From: Pseudocolwellia agarivorans
Lineage (GTDB): Bacteria > Pseudomonadota > Gammaproteobacteria > Enterobacterales > Alteromonadaceae
NCBI RefSeq assembly: GCF_002000085.1
Contig: NZ_MUZU01000003.1
Coordinates: 331,119-395,118, forward strand
Direction: 5' to 3'
Length of the DNA: 64,000 nt
The position numbers were made by a program, and so were the translations under genes. Under the pieces are notes generated by a model. It was not told the origin of the DNA and ran no database searches. It saw only the letters and a list, made by a program, of their open reading frames with translations. Shown in pieces: positions 37,084-45,583 of this stretch. The first letter of the stretch is position 1. Each line of letters starts with the position of its first letter.

Positions 37084-37494
37084 ATGAAAAAATTATTAGT
37101 ATTAGTAGGTGCACTCTATCTACAAGCAGCATTTGTACAAGCCGAAGTTGTTGTGATTGGTAATCCAAGTATAAAAGCAACGTTAAGCTCTGCAGAAGTC
37201 AAAAACCTATTTTTAGGTAAACGTAAAGCATTACCTGATGGAACAAAAATTGATGTTGTTGAATTAGCAAAAGAAAGCCCTATCCGTGAAGAGTTTCATA
37301 GTAAGTTTACTAAAAAAACGCAAGCTCAATTAAATTCATATTGGACACGTTTAGTATTTACTGGAAAAGGCAAAATGCCAAAAGAAGCTTCTGATAGTAA
37401 GGATCTTATTAGCATGATAGCAAGTAATCCTGGCCTTATAGGTTATATCGATAGCTCAGAAGTAACTTCTGATGTTGTTGTATTAGCTAAGTAA
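37084..37494 (+). CDS. Small phosphate-binding-protein-like periplasmic protein
   Basis: 136 residues with signal peptide (ending AAFVQAE). The body reads like the PstS-type periplasmic binding family, second-lobe portion: VVVIGNPSIKATLSSAEVKNLFLGK (about 22-46, split by me from the signal), then FTKKTQAQLNSYWTRLVFTG and NPGLIGYIDSS near the end. It is much shorter than PstS (about 320) and no ABC transporter genes are adjacent. It probably binds a small anion or ligand for the neighbouring chemoreceptor or porin rather than for import; that is inference. Confidence 0.8.
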   Translation: MKKLLVLVGALYLQAAFVQAEVVVIGNPSIKATLSSAEVKNLFLGKRKALPDGTKIDVVELAKESPIREEFHSKFTKKTQAQLNSYWTRLVFTGKGKMPKEASDSKDLISMIASNPGLIGYIDSSEVTSDVVVLAK

Positions 37495-37511
37495 TAATAT
37501 CTGTGTTTAAT

Positions 37512-37548
37512 CAACTTATGCCTAATACCTTAAACGAGGCATAAGTTG
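37512..37548 (+). terminator. Intercistronic hairpin, binding protein / chemoreceptor
   Basis: CAACTTATGCCT (37512-37523) and AGGCATAAGTTG (37537-37548) form a perfect 12-base stem with a 13-base loop. There is no T run, so it more likely tunes message stability between the two genes than stops transcription. Confidence 0.45.
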
Positions 37549-37577
37549 GTTAGTGTAAATAAAGAACAGGAGTGTTC

Positions 37578-39185
37578 ATGTTGAATTTAACTATAAGACA
37601 AAAAATAATATCAGTATCGTTTGCCGCGTTAGTGGGTTTTATTGCGATTTTTAGCATTAATCACTTTGCATTTTCATCTATGACGAGTAATGCTCAATCA
37701 ATAAAAAGCAGTTACTATCCAGCATTAATAGCTATAAAAGAAAGTAAATTATATTTAGGTCAAATCGAGTCAACTATTAATATTAGTGTCACAATTAGTG
37801 ATAGCGATATTCTGGAAGAAACGGTTGCTTTTGCCGATAACATTAGAAACAATTTCAAAATTATTGAAAGTAGCCCTGCTAAATTGAAAGGGGTAACAGA
37901 CGTTTTACAGCAATTTGAACTGTACTATAAAGAAAGCGTAGGGCTAGCTAATAACTTTATTGTAGGTGATGTAGCAATCGATATGTTACAAAAAACAGCT
38001 CAAAAAAATAATGATATGCTTGCTAAATTAAAAAGTGCTTTAAATGCCTTAGACGTTTTAGCCGATGATCAATTAACAGACAGTGTTCAAAATATTGAAA
38101 GTAAAGCACACGATGCTCGGTGGATGGCTGCTGCAGTATCTATATTATGGGTAATTTGTTTATTTTTTTATAACTGGCTGCTAAGTAAAAATGTGGTAAG
38201 TAGTATTGCTTTAATTACTAAATCATTAACTGAGTTTTCTGATGGGAACGGTGATTTAACAAAAAGATTACATTATAAACATAAAGACGAATTAGGTGAA
38301 TTAGCGGATAGTTTCGATAAGTTTGTAGACCAACTTCACACGATTATTTCAGAGGTTGTTCACACCACTTCAACGTTAGAAAATATTTCCACAGCGCTTA
38401 TTGAAAGCACAAACATAGCCAACGAGCAGAATAATAAGCAAAATGACTCAATTCAAGACTCAACCACCGCTGTTAGAGAGCTATTAACTTGTGTTGGTTA
38501 TATTACAGAAAGCTCTACTAATGCATCGGCCCTTGCACAAAGTATTACACAATCAGCTGAAGCTGGTAATGAGCGATCAATTGAATCTATAGGTTTTATT
38601 AATAATTTATTGAGTGAAATTAATGCTACATCAAGCAATGTAGACCAACTGAAAGAACAAGTAGGTAACGTAAGTGGTATTTTAAATACAATACAAGGCA
38701 TTGCAGAACAAACAAATTTATTAGCATTGAATGCTGCAATAGAAGCAGCTAGAGCTGGTGAACAGGGACGAGGCTTTGCCGTTGTTGCTGATGAAGTTAG
38801 AAGTTTAGCGGGAAGAACACATCAATCTACAGTCGAAATTCAAACTTTGTTAAACGAATTAATCTCTTCATCTAATACTGTTGTGGATTCAATGCAACAG
38901 AGTGCCTCTGTTACAGAAAAAACGGTTCTAGCGACAGAATCAACGGGTAGTGCCTTGGTTGAAATCAAAGGTATGGTGCATGATATGTTACAGTTAAATG
39001 ATCAGGTAGCATCTGCAACAGAGGAACAATCGGTGACTTGTAAGCTTATTGATCAATCAATACATTTAATTACTGACATGAGTGAAAGCTCATTGAAACA
39101 TGGAGAACAACTGGTTGTTTTAGGTGACTCTATTCAAGATGCAAGTCAGAAAATGTATAGTTTAGTTAATCGATTTACGGTTTAA
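37578..39185 (+). CDS. Methyl-accepting chemotaxis protein
   Basis: 535 residues from ATG at 37578, preceded by AGGAG at six bases; a GTG two codons earlier is rejected. TM1 is about 11-31. A periplasmic helical domain of about 150 residues (four-helix-bundle type) follows, then TM2 about 180-200, a HAMP domain ([19 protein letters not shown]) and the signalling domain. The hairpin tip reads [18 protein letters not shown] and [18 protein letters not shown]. There is no C-terminal CheR/CheB tether. It is the third gene after a porin and a binding-like protein, which could deliver the ligand. Confidence 0.95.
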   Translation: MLNLTIRQKIISVSFAALVGFIAIFSINHFAFSSMTSNAQSIKSSYYPALIAIKESKLYLGQIESTINISVTISDSDILEETVAFADNIRNNFKIIESSPAKLKGVTDVLQQFELYYKESVGLANNFIVGDVAIDMLQKTAQKNNDMLAKLKSALNALDVLADDQLTDSVQNIESKAHDARWMAAAVSILWVICLFFYNWLLSKNVVSSIALITKSLTEFSDGNGDLTKRLHYKHKDELGELADSFDKFVDQLHTIISEVVHTTSTLENISTALIESTNIANEQNNKQNDSIQDSTTAVRELLTCVGYITESSTNASALAQSITQSAEAGNERSIESIGFINNLLSEINATSSNVDQLKEQVGNVSGILNTIQGIAEQTNLLALNAAIEAARAGEQGRGFAVVADEVRSLAGRTHQSTVEIQTLLNELISSSNTVVDSMQQSASVTEKTVLATESTGSALVEIKGMVHDMLQLNDQVASATEEQSVTCKLIDQSIHLITDMSESSLKHGEQLVVLGDSIQDASQKMYSLVNRFTV

Positions 39186-39202
39186 TACACCATTAAATTT
39201 TT

Positions 39203-39234
39203 ATTAAAACCAATCAAGTATGATTGGTTTTAAT
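39203..39234. terminator. Bidirectional terminator, chemoreceptor / MarR
   Basis: ATTAAAACCAATCA (39203-39216) and TGATTGGTTTTAAT (39221-39234) form a perfect 14-base stem with a 4-base loop and T runs on both strands, between convergent genes. Confidence 0.8.
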
Positions 39235-39242
39235 ATCTAATT

Positions 39243-39737
39243 TTATTTACTCTTTGTTTCCTCACTACTTACTTGCATAGGATCTATTTCTAATACTGGC
39301 GCCGCATCTAAGTCGTCAGCGTCCATCATTATTGCAATACGTTGCATAGAAGAAAGTAGTAGTGATTGCTCCCATTCTTCTAATCGGCAAAAGTTCTTAA
39401 TAAAATGCTCTTGTAATGGCTTAGGCGAATCAATTAAACACTCTTTACCAATATCTGATAAATATAAACTCACCCTTCTTTTATCTTCTGAACTTCGCAC
39501 TCGGCGGATTAAGTTTCGGCTTTCAAGCCTATCAAGAATATTTGTGACCGTTGCAGCACTCAAATTAATGGTTTTTGCTATTTGGCTGGCGGTAATTGCT
39601 TGTGTTTTTTCAATCTCAAGCATAATTAATAATTGAGGACCCGTTAAACCAGAAGATTTGGTTAATTGCTTAGAATGCAGATCAATTGCTCGAATAACCT
39701 TTCGAATTGATATTAGTAGTTCGTCATATTTTTTCAT
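39243..39737 (-). CDS. MarR-family transcriptional regulator
   Basis: 164 residues. The winged-helix core is about 33-100: LTGPQLLIMLEIEKTQAITA, then recognition-helix area SAATVTNILDRLESRNLIRR and wing RSSEDKRRVSLYLSDIGKE, all standard MarR. It is convergent with the chemoreceptor and divergent from the AblB-like gene. A perfect inverted repeat at 39805-39834, upstream of its start, is a plausible autoregulatory site. The ligand and targets are unknown. Confidence 0.9.
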   Translation of the reverse strand: MKKYDELLISIRKVIRAIDLHSKQLTKSSGLTGPQLLIMLEIEKTQAITASQIAKTINLSAATVTNILDRLESRNLIRRVRSSEDKRRVSLYLSDIGKECLIDSPKPLQEHFIKNFCRLEEWEQSLLLSSMQRIAIMMDADDLDAAPVLEIDPMQVSSEETKSK

Positions 39738-40093
39738 TTAAATTTACATTATCCAGGCGCTATTAGCTTAGTTTAGCACTTTAGCTATACCTGTGAGTAG
39801 CCAGATAAAGGATAAACTTTAATTTATCCTTTATAAATCAGGAAATGCATTTAATTTTTATTGTTAACCCTATGTTTTTAATTGTTAATAATATTTAAAT
39901 TTTATTGAGTTATTAGTGAATACCAAGCTATAAATTACTATATTACTTTGTACTAAATATATATTTAGTGATGCTTTTAATAGCAAAAGCAAAAATTAAA
40001 CATCGTATTTCTAGCATGGAATTTGAAAACAATAGTTAGAATTGATACTATTTCAATTCGAATGATTGATTTACTTTTTATGAGAAGGTTTTT
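39738..40093. other. Divergent region, MarR / ablB-like
   Basis: About 356 bases, very AT-rich. It contains the perfect inverted repeat at 39805-39834 and otherwise no gene or clear motif. The AblB-like gene uses AAGG five bases before GTG at 40094. Confidence 0.55.
39805..39834. promoter_or_regulatory. Perfect 12-6-12 inverted repeat upstream of the MarR gene
   Basis: ATAAAGGATAAA and TTTATCCTTTAT flank CTTTAA, about 70 bases before the MarR gene. MarR proteins bind dyads of this size, so it is a candidate operator. It would also fold as a hairpin if transcribed. Confidence 0.45.
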
Positions 40094-40912
40094 GTGAGTA
40101 TTAATAATTGTATTTTTGAAGAATATGTAAAGGCCGCTGGTATTGAGTTTATACACGACAATATTGCAAACACATTAATTATTGAAGATGTGGGTAATAC
40201 TGATTTAAATAGTTTTGTACCCTTAGTAAAAGAGTATGCATTTCAGCGAAAAATTGCCAAAATAAGCATTAAAGTAAAGGAGTCTAGCGCGGTATATTTT
40301 TTTCAGCACGGCTTTAAGGTTGAAGCTTCTATAATGGCTTACTATGGCTTACAAGATGCTTTTTATATTGTTTATTATTTAAAAGACTCCTACCTAGAAA
40401 ATCAATTTGAAGAAAAACACGATGCTATTTTAGATGCTTCTTTTGTTAACAATGATGAACATCAAATTAATTTAGATAATAGTGATATTACAATATCGTC
40501 TGGTTCCATTGAGCCGTTAATAGCCGATAAAAAACAGTTAGTTTATTCTGGCAGAAAAATTCCAACCCCAAATTCTAATGAAAGCAATCAGTTTTACGCA
40601 CAAATAAATAATGAAATTGCTGCTACAGTTAACGCTTACCATTGTAAAAAAAGAAACGTTGTCGAGTTTTCAAATTTTACCGTAAATGCTGAATTAGAAA
40701 CGAATGATGTTATTACCCATTTATTAACTGAAATGGAAAATCATTATGCTTCTATTAATTGTAAAACAGCATACACAACAGTGCCCGCAAGCAGCTTGAT
40801 GATTAATACAAGGTGTGCTGTAAATGATTTTGAATTTGGAGGTCGACTGATGAACGAGTCGTTTTTTAAAGGAAAATTAGATAGTTTAAATGCTTGGTCT
40901 AAGCAATTATAA
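40094..40912 (+). CDS. AblB-like (putative beta-lysine N-acetyltransferase-type) protein lacking the acetyl-CoA signature
   Basis: 272 residues, the AblB length. Family-type marks are FFQHGFKVEASIMAYY (about 74-89), DAFYIVYYL (about 95-103) and the C-terminal NDFEFGGRLMNES with LDSLNAWSKQL (about 244-272), which parallels the AblB ending. The GNAT acetyl-CoA loop (R/Q-x-x-G-x-G/A), expected before the helix LLTEMENHYASI, is replaced by ELETNDVITH, so acetyltransfer is doubtful. There is no ablA (lysine 2,3-aminomutase) nearby. It ends 12 bases before glnD, which suggests co-expression. The GTG start has a good SD. Confidence 0.65.
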   Translation: MSINNCIFEEYVKAAGIEFIHDNIANTLIIEDVGNTDLNSFVPLVKEYAFQRKIAKISIKVKESSAVYFFQHGFKVEASIMAYYGLQDAFYIVYYLKDSYLENQFEEKHDAILDASFVNNDEHQINLDNSDITISSGSIEPLIADKKQLVYSGRKIPTPNSNESNQFYAQINNEIAATVNAYHCKKRNVVEFSNFTVNAELETNDVITHLLTEMENHYASINCKTAYTTVPASSLMINTRCAVNDFEFGGRLMNESFFKGKLDSLNAWSKQL

Positions 40913-40924
40913 GAGATAGCCCAA

Positions 40925-43501
40925 ATGTCTTTCGTTTCAAAAGAAACATCCGGAGTTGAATTACGCGAATATATTGCTAATTACACTCTGGCACTTAATG
41001 AAAAATTCCATACAGATTCAATTCAATCTTTACTGGAAAAAAGAGCTGAATTTTTTGATGAATTATTAATATCACTCTGGACTTCGTTTGAATTGCATAA
41101 CTCACCTTTATCTATTAATGCCGTTGGTGGCTATGGCCGAAAAAGGTTACATCCTCAATCAGATATAGATTTAGCAATTATAAGCGAAGGCGATATTTCT
41201 CAAAAAGTTGAAGAAACCCTTTCTTGTTTTTTAACTAAGCTTTGGGATTTAGGTACCGACATTGGCCACTCAGTCAGAACAATTGAAGAATCTATACAAC
41301 TTTCTCAAAAAGACATTACGATAGCAACCAACCTCTTGGATTTAAGACCTCTTCATGGGCCTCAAGCACATGCCAAAACAATAAAAGACGCACTCTATGG
41401 CAATAAAATTCTAACGAGTAAAGTGTTCTTTCAAGAAAAAATGCTCGAACAAGAGAACCGTCATCAACAAGCCAAAAATACCGCCTTATATTTAGAGCCA
41501 AATTTAAAAAATAACCCCGGCGGTATGCGCGATGTACAAACTATTCAATGGATAGCACAAAAACATTTTTTGACCGATACCGCCAGTACAATCAAATCTA
41601 CCGGATTTTTAACCGCAGACGAAACCTCCGAGTTATTAGAGTCTTATGATTTTGTTTGTCGTGTTAGATGGGCATTACACTCAGTTGTTAATCGTCCTCA
41701 AGAAAACCTATTATTCGATTATCAATCGGCAGTCGCTAGGTTCATGCGTTTTGGTAGTGGTGAAAATACACAACACGCCATCGAGAGTATGATGGGCTTT
41801 TTGTTTAGGGCCATGACACGTATCCGCGAGCTTAATCAAATGCTCAAAGACTCTTTCCTGTTTGACATATTAAAGCATCAGCCTAATCAGCCAGAATGTA
41901 TTATTGATGAGTATTTTTCTGTTTGTAATCACCTTATTCAAGTACGCTACGACGAAGCTTTTATTGATAAAAGACAGGTAATAAGACTCTTTTTATTGAT
42001 AGCTGAACACGATGATATTCATGGAATTGCCCCTGAAACCATTCGCTTATTAAGGCAAACGAGACGACGTTTATTAGGTGAACTTAGCTGTTACCAAGGC
42101 TGCCAAGAAGAATTTATTGCATTATTACAGCATCCGAAAGGACTTAAAACCGCGCTGAGTTTAATGCATAGATACGATATTTTAGCGTCTTATTTCTCCC
42201 ATTGGGAACGTATTCAAGGCCAAATGCAATACGACATGCATAATGCTTACACAATAGACGAACATACTTTTAAAGCCGTGCAAGCTATTGATAGCTTTAG
42301 TCATGACTTTGATAAAAAGAGCTTTGTTTATATTGTTAATCAATATGTTAAAGATAAAAATGCTTTGGTTATGGCGACACTTTGTCATCATATTTCAGGT
42401 AAGCAAGTTGGCGATGATCATCAACTGAGTGCTGTAATTGCTAAAGAATTTGCAGAATTACATCAACTTAAAAGCTCAAGTATTAAACTGATTTATTGGC
42501 TTGTGACGCATCAAGAGTTACTGATCACTACCATACAAAGTCATGACATTGCAGATCCTGAAATTATTAAACGCTTAGCCAAAACAGTCGGTTCAGTTGA
42601 TAAACTCAACGCACTTTTTGTGTTTACAGTAGCCGACATGATCGCCACCAACGAACAATACTGGAATGAATGGCAAGAGTGCCAGCTAAAACAACTTTAC
42701 TTATCAACCCGAACGGCTTTAAAGCAAGGTATAGAAAACATATTTGAATCGCGTACCTTAATTAGAGAAAACAAAAGTGAAGCCAAGTTATTACTCGCTA
42801 ATATGAATGTAGAAGAAGCCCGCATTACTTCGTTATGGGCTAATTTACCTAATCATTTTTTCAGTAGTAATAGTGTTGATGAAATTGTATGTATTAGCGA
42901 TCAAATATTAAATCATTCAGTAAATAATAATGTTGTTTATATACCTGAGGGAGTGTCTTCAGGTTCAACTAATTTAATTGTTTACACAAAAGACAGGCCT
43001 AAACTTTTTGTAGATATATTCAACGTGTTAGCTGGCGCAAAACTCAGTGTAAAAGATGCGCAAATAATGCAAACGAAAGACGGGAATGTATTAGAAATTA
43101 TTAAATTACTCGACAATAACAACGAACCCATTGTTGAAGAATACCGTTTATCTCAAATTGTTAAACGTGTTGAAAAGTCTATTCACAATGAAGTGTCTAA
43201 TCACAATTTGACCACACCAAGGTTTGTAAAACATTTTGAAAACACCACAGCTGTTGAGTTTTTAAAGTCGAGTAAAAAGAATAAATCATTATTAAAAATA
43301 AATACCTTAGACGACCCCTGTTATATGGAAAAAATCTGTTTGGTATTTTCGCAGCTCAACTTAACTATTCATTCAGCAAAAATAAGCTCGCTAGGTGAAT
43401 CGACAGAAAATGTATTTTTAGTCTCTAAAAATGGTGACGAGCAATTATCAAATGAAGAACAAGGCGAGTTAACAGATCTTTTGGTAGAACGTACCGCTTA
43501 A
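40925..43501 (+). CDS. glnD: PII uridylyltransferase GlnD with degenerate HD motif
   Basis: Bifunctional nitrogen sensor that uridylylates PII and, through its HD domain, removes the UMP. 858 residues. The nucleotidyltransferase motif GGYGRKRLHPQSDIDLAI (about 67-84) keeps its Asp pair, and NPGGMRDVQTIQWIA follows. In the HD domain the first His is kept (YTIDEHTF) but the HD dyad reads HH (His488-His489), and the usual KGRGGDHS run is GKQVGDDHQ. Two ACT domains (about 680-750, 788-858) look normal. Expect transferase activity and glutamine sensing, with hydrolase activity weak or lost. Confidence 0.92.
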   Translation: MSFVSKETSGVELREYIANYTLALNEKFHTDSIQSLLEKRAEFFDELLISLWTSFELHNSPLSINAVGGYGRKRLHPQSDIDLAIISEGDISQKVEETLSCFLTKLWDLGTDIGHSVRTIEESIQLSQKDITIATNLLDLRPLHGPQAHAKTIKDALYGNKILTSKVFFQEKMLEQENRHQQAKNTALYLEPNLKNNPGGMRDVQTIQWIAQKHFLTDTASTIKSTGFLTADETSELLESYDFVCRVRWALHSVVNRPQENLLFDYQSAVARFMRFGSGENTQHAIESMMGFLFRAMTRIRELNQMLKDSFLFDILKHQPNQPECIIDEYFSVCNHLIQVRYDEAFIDKRQVIRLFLLIAEHDDIHGIAPETIRLLRQTRRRLLGELSCYQGCQEEFIALLQHPKGLKTALSLMHRYDILASYFSHWERIQGQMQYDMHNAYTIDEHTFKAVQAIDSFSHDFDKKSFVYIVNQYVKDKNALVMATLCHHISGKQVGDDHQLSAVIAKEFAELHQLKSSSIKLIYWLVTHQELLITTIQSHDIADPEIIKRLAKTVGSVDKLNALFVFTVADMIATNEQYWNEWQECQLKQLYLSTRTALKQGIENIFESRTLIRENKSEAKLLLANMNVEEARITSLWANLPNHFFSSNSVDEIVCISDQILNHSVNNNVVYIPEGVSSGSTNLIVYTKDRPKLFVDIFNVLAGAKLSVKDAQIMQTKDGNVLEIIKLLDNNNEPIVEEYRLSQIVKRVEKSIHNEVSNHNLTTPRFVKHFENTTAVEFLKSSKKNKSLLKINTLDDPCYMEKICLVFSQLNLTIHSAKISSLGESTENVFLVSKNGDEQLSNEEQGELTDLLVERTA

Positions 43502-43509
43502 TAGTCTTG

Positions 43510-43552
43510 TATACCCGTTGCAACCAACATATGGAAGATTGCAACGGGGATA
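43510..43552. repeat. Dispersed palindrome, family 1, short copy E
   Basis: TATACCCGTTGCAA (43510-43523) and TTGCAACGGGGATA (43539-43552) pair with one mismatch. It lies 8 bases after the glnD stop, so it folds at the 3' end of that message. The A/G swap in the core (GTTGC for GTTAC) occurs on both arms, a compensatory change. Confidence 0.75.
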
Positions 43553-43627
43553 GAATCCACAGGTTACTTTTTCAATAATTTCATCACCACTTATAATTAT
43601 TCTTACTTCTCTTTTGAAAAATATGCC

Positions 43628-44977
43628 CTAAAGTAAAAATAAAGTACCTAACCCTAAAAAGGCAACAAACCCGACAATATCAGTTACGGTTGTTAAAATA
43701 ACCGAACCAGAAAGCGCAGGGTCAATTTTTAGTTTATCTAAAATAACGGGCACAAAAATTCCAGCGCAAGCTGCTGCAATAATATTTAATAAAATGGCAA
43801 TGCCTATCACCATGCCTAGTAAAGGATCTTTAAACCAAGCTACAGCTACTAAGCCTATTACTATTGCCCATATAATTCCGTTAAGACTACCCACTTTAAA
43901 TTCTTTAACTAACAATATTTTAAAATTAGCTGGGTTAACTTGTTTTAGCGCTAACCCACGTATCATTAAGGTGAGTGTTTGGCTGCCCGCTATACCTCCC
44001 ATACTTGCCACAACAGGCATAAGCACAGCTAAGGCAACAACCTGCTGTAACGTAGCTTCAAACATACCAATAAATGCACTGGCTAAAAATGCTGTTAATA
44101 AATTAATACCTAACCAAATAGCACGACCTTTGGCACTTTTTCGCACAGGAGAGAATAAATCTTCATTCTCATCCATACCTACGCTACCCATTAATTGCCT
44201 TTCATTGTATTCAAGCAAAAGTTCTGATGCGGTTGTTACATCAATTCTGCCCAGTAACTTTTGATTTTCATCGACTACAGGTAATGATCCAAAACCCGAT
44301 AGTTGCACATCTTTTGCTACAAGCTCGCATTCAGCGTTTGCCGATATCACTAAAAAATCATCTAATGCAATATCTACCAGGGGTAAATGTTCTGGTAATC
44401 CATATAACTTAGCTATTGGTACAGCTTCAGAAAAATGCCCTGAACGGTTCACTAAAAAAATCATGTCTGTATGTCGAGGGACTTCTCTGCGAATTAGTCG
44501 CATCGCGTCTCGCACTCTAGCATTAATAGGTAATACTAAAAAATCATGGGAAATCCAGTGGCCTATTTGTTCTTCAGGATATTGATTCGCTCGGGTAAAG
44601 TATTGTTTTTGTTGCCTATCCATTGCTTCATAGGCACGTTCGACTAACTCAACAGGTAAAGAGTCTGCTAATTCAAGCAGGTCTTCAGAATCAATACCGA
44701 CAAATAATTTATCCCATTGTTCTGGATTCGTCTCTTTAATAAGGACTTCTCTGGGATCACAACGCATCTGTAATAAAGTATTAAGTTGCTTATGTTCAGG
44801 GATCGTTTGCCATAAAATAATCCGTTCATCTATTGGCAAAGATTCTAATAATAAAGCCACTTCGTCTTCATTAGCCTGAGCAATAAATAGTGAAGCATTA
44901 TCTATATCTGCATTGAGATCAGAATGGCTAATAACCTCTTCAATTAAATCAGGTAAGGGTTCTGACATATTATGCAC
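43628..44977 (-). CDS. mgtE: Magnesium transporter MgtE
   Basis: Inner-membrane Mg2+ channel/transporter gated by intracellular Mg2+. 449 residues: an N-terminal helical domain (about 30-130), a CBS pair (about 138-258), the plug helix, then five membrane helices (285-449). The pore region PVVASMGGIAGSQTLTLMIR and the final helices with DPALSGSVILTTVTDIVGF are conserved. The gene is monocistronic. Its leader contains the inverted repeat at 45038. Confidence 0.95.
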   Translation of the reverse strand: MHNMSEPLPDLIEEVISHSDLNADIDNASLFIAQANEDEVALLLESLPIDERIILWQTIPEHKQLNTLLQMRCDPREVLIKETNPEQWDKLFVGIDSEDLLELADSLPVELVERAYEAMDRQQKQYFTRANQYPEEQIGHWISHDFLVLPINARVRDAMRLIRREVPRHTDMIFLVNRSGHFSEAVPIAKLYGLPEHLPLVDIALDDFLVISANAECELVAKDVQLSGFGSLPVVDENQKLLGRIDVTTASELLLEYNERQLMGSVGMDENEDLFSPVRKSAKGRAIWLGINLLTAFLASAFIGMFEATLQQVVALAVLMPVVASMGGIAGSQTLTLMIRGLALKQVNPANFKILLVKEFKVGSLNGIIWAIVIGLVAVAWFKDPLLGMVIGIAILLNIIAAACAGIFVPVILDKLKIDPALSGSVILTTVTDIVGFVAFLGLGTLFLL

Positions 44978-45280
44978 TCCAGCGGCTGGGTTGATTATTG
45001 AGTTATTTTGTACGAGTTATATTTTGACGAGAGTTATAGCGTAAAAGTCACAATAAAAATATATTAATTTTTTTGTGACTTTTACGCTTCTGTATTCGTC
45101 TATAAGAACAATAACCTAAAAATAGGTTTACCGTGTGGATTAAGTCTGCAAGTTATGAGTCAATTGCAGGAAGAGAGTATAACCGACACATTGAAATACT
45201 TATTTTTAACTTAAACAAAGCTCATACTTGAGAAACGAATAAGCGCTAGAATTAATAAAATTTAATCATAGGATACATAA
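44978..45280. other. Divergent region, mgtE / cfrX-like
   Basis: About 300 bases with promoters for both genes. The main feature is the perfect inverted repeat at 45038-45088. I looked for a magnesium riboswitch in the mgtE leader and saw no recognisable core. Confidence 0.55.
45038..45088. repeat. Perfect 16-base inverted repeat (palindrome family 2, copy 2)
   Basis: AGCGTAAAAGTCACAA (45038-45053) and TTGTGACTTTTACGCT (45073-45088) are exact complements around a 19-base AT-only spacer that itself is partly self-complementary. It shares the AAGTCACAA core with 34708-34748. It lies 60 bases upstream of mgtE. Confidence 0.8.
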
Positions 45281-45583
45281 ATGAATTTAGATGAAGACGA
45301 ACTAAAGCTGATGTGGCAAGAAACAATTCCCACAACTAATGAAGATAAAGCCTTGAAGAAAGTGTTAGAGAAATCTTCAAAAGTAACAGCAGCTAAAGAT
45401 GTTACTGGACTATTTTTTGGCTGGATTTGGGTCGTGTTTTTAGGTTTTGGTGCATCTATGTATTCAGCAAAACGTAAACTTGAGTTACATAGCCAAGGCA
45501 ATGGAAAAAAACGCATGTTAAAACAAAAAATAGTAACTAAACAAGCGGAACAGTTGAACACTTATACCGGAGATTCAAAATGA
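45281..45583 (+). CDS. CfrX-like small membrane protein
   Basis: 100 residues: an acidic, helical N-terminus (MNLDEDELKLMWQE), one membrane helix around 43-60 (LFFGWIWVVFLGFGASMY) and a basic C-terminus. Its stop overlaps the channel gene by four bases (ATGA), so translation is coupled. The position, size and single helix match CfrX, the first gene of the Pseudomonas cfrX-cmpX-sigX-oprF cluster. I assign it mostly from this context, not from strong sequence similarity. It may modulate the adjacent CmpX-type channel or sigma factor. Confidence 0.6.
   Translation: MNLDEDELKLMWQETIPTTNEDKALKKVLEKSSKVTAAKDVTGLFFGWIWVVFLGFGASMYSAKRKLELHSQGNGKKRMLKQKIVTKQAEQLNTYTGDSK

Noticed and set aside
44978..45280. 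Magnesium riboswitch upstream of mgtE
   Set aside because: No recognisable conserved core; the only structure is the inverted repeat shared with an unrelated gene region.
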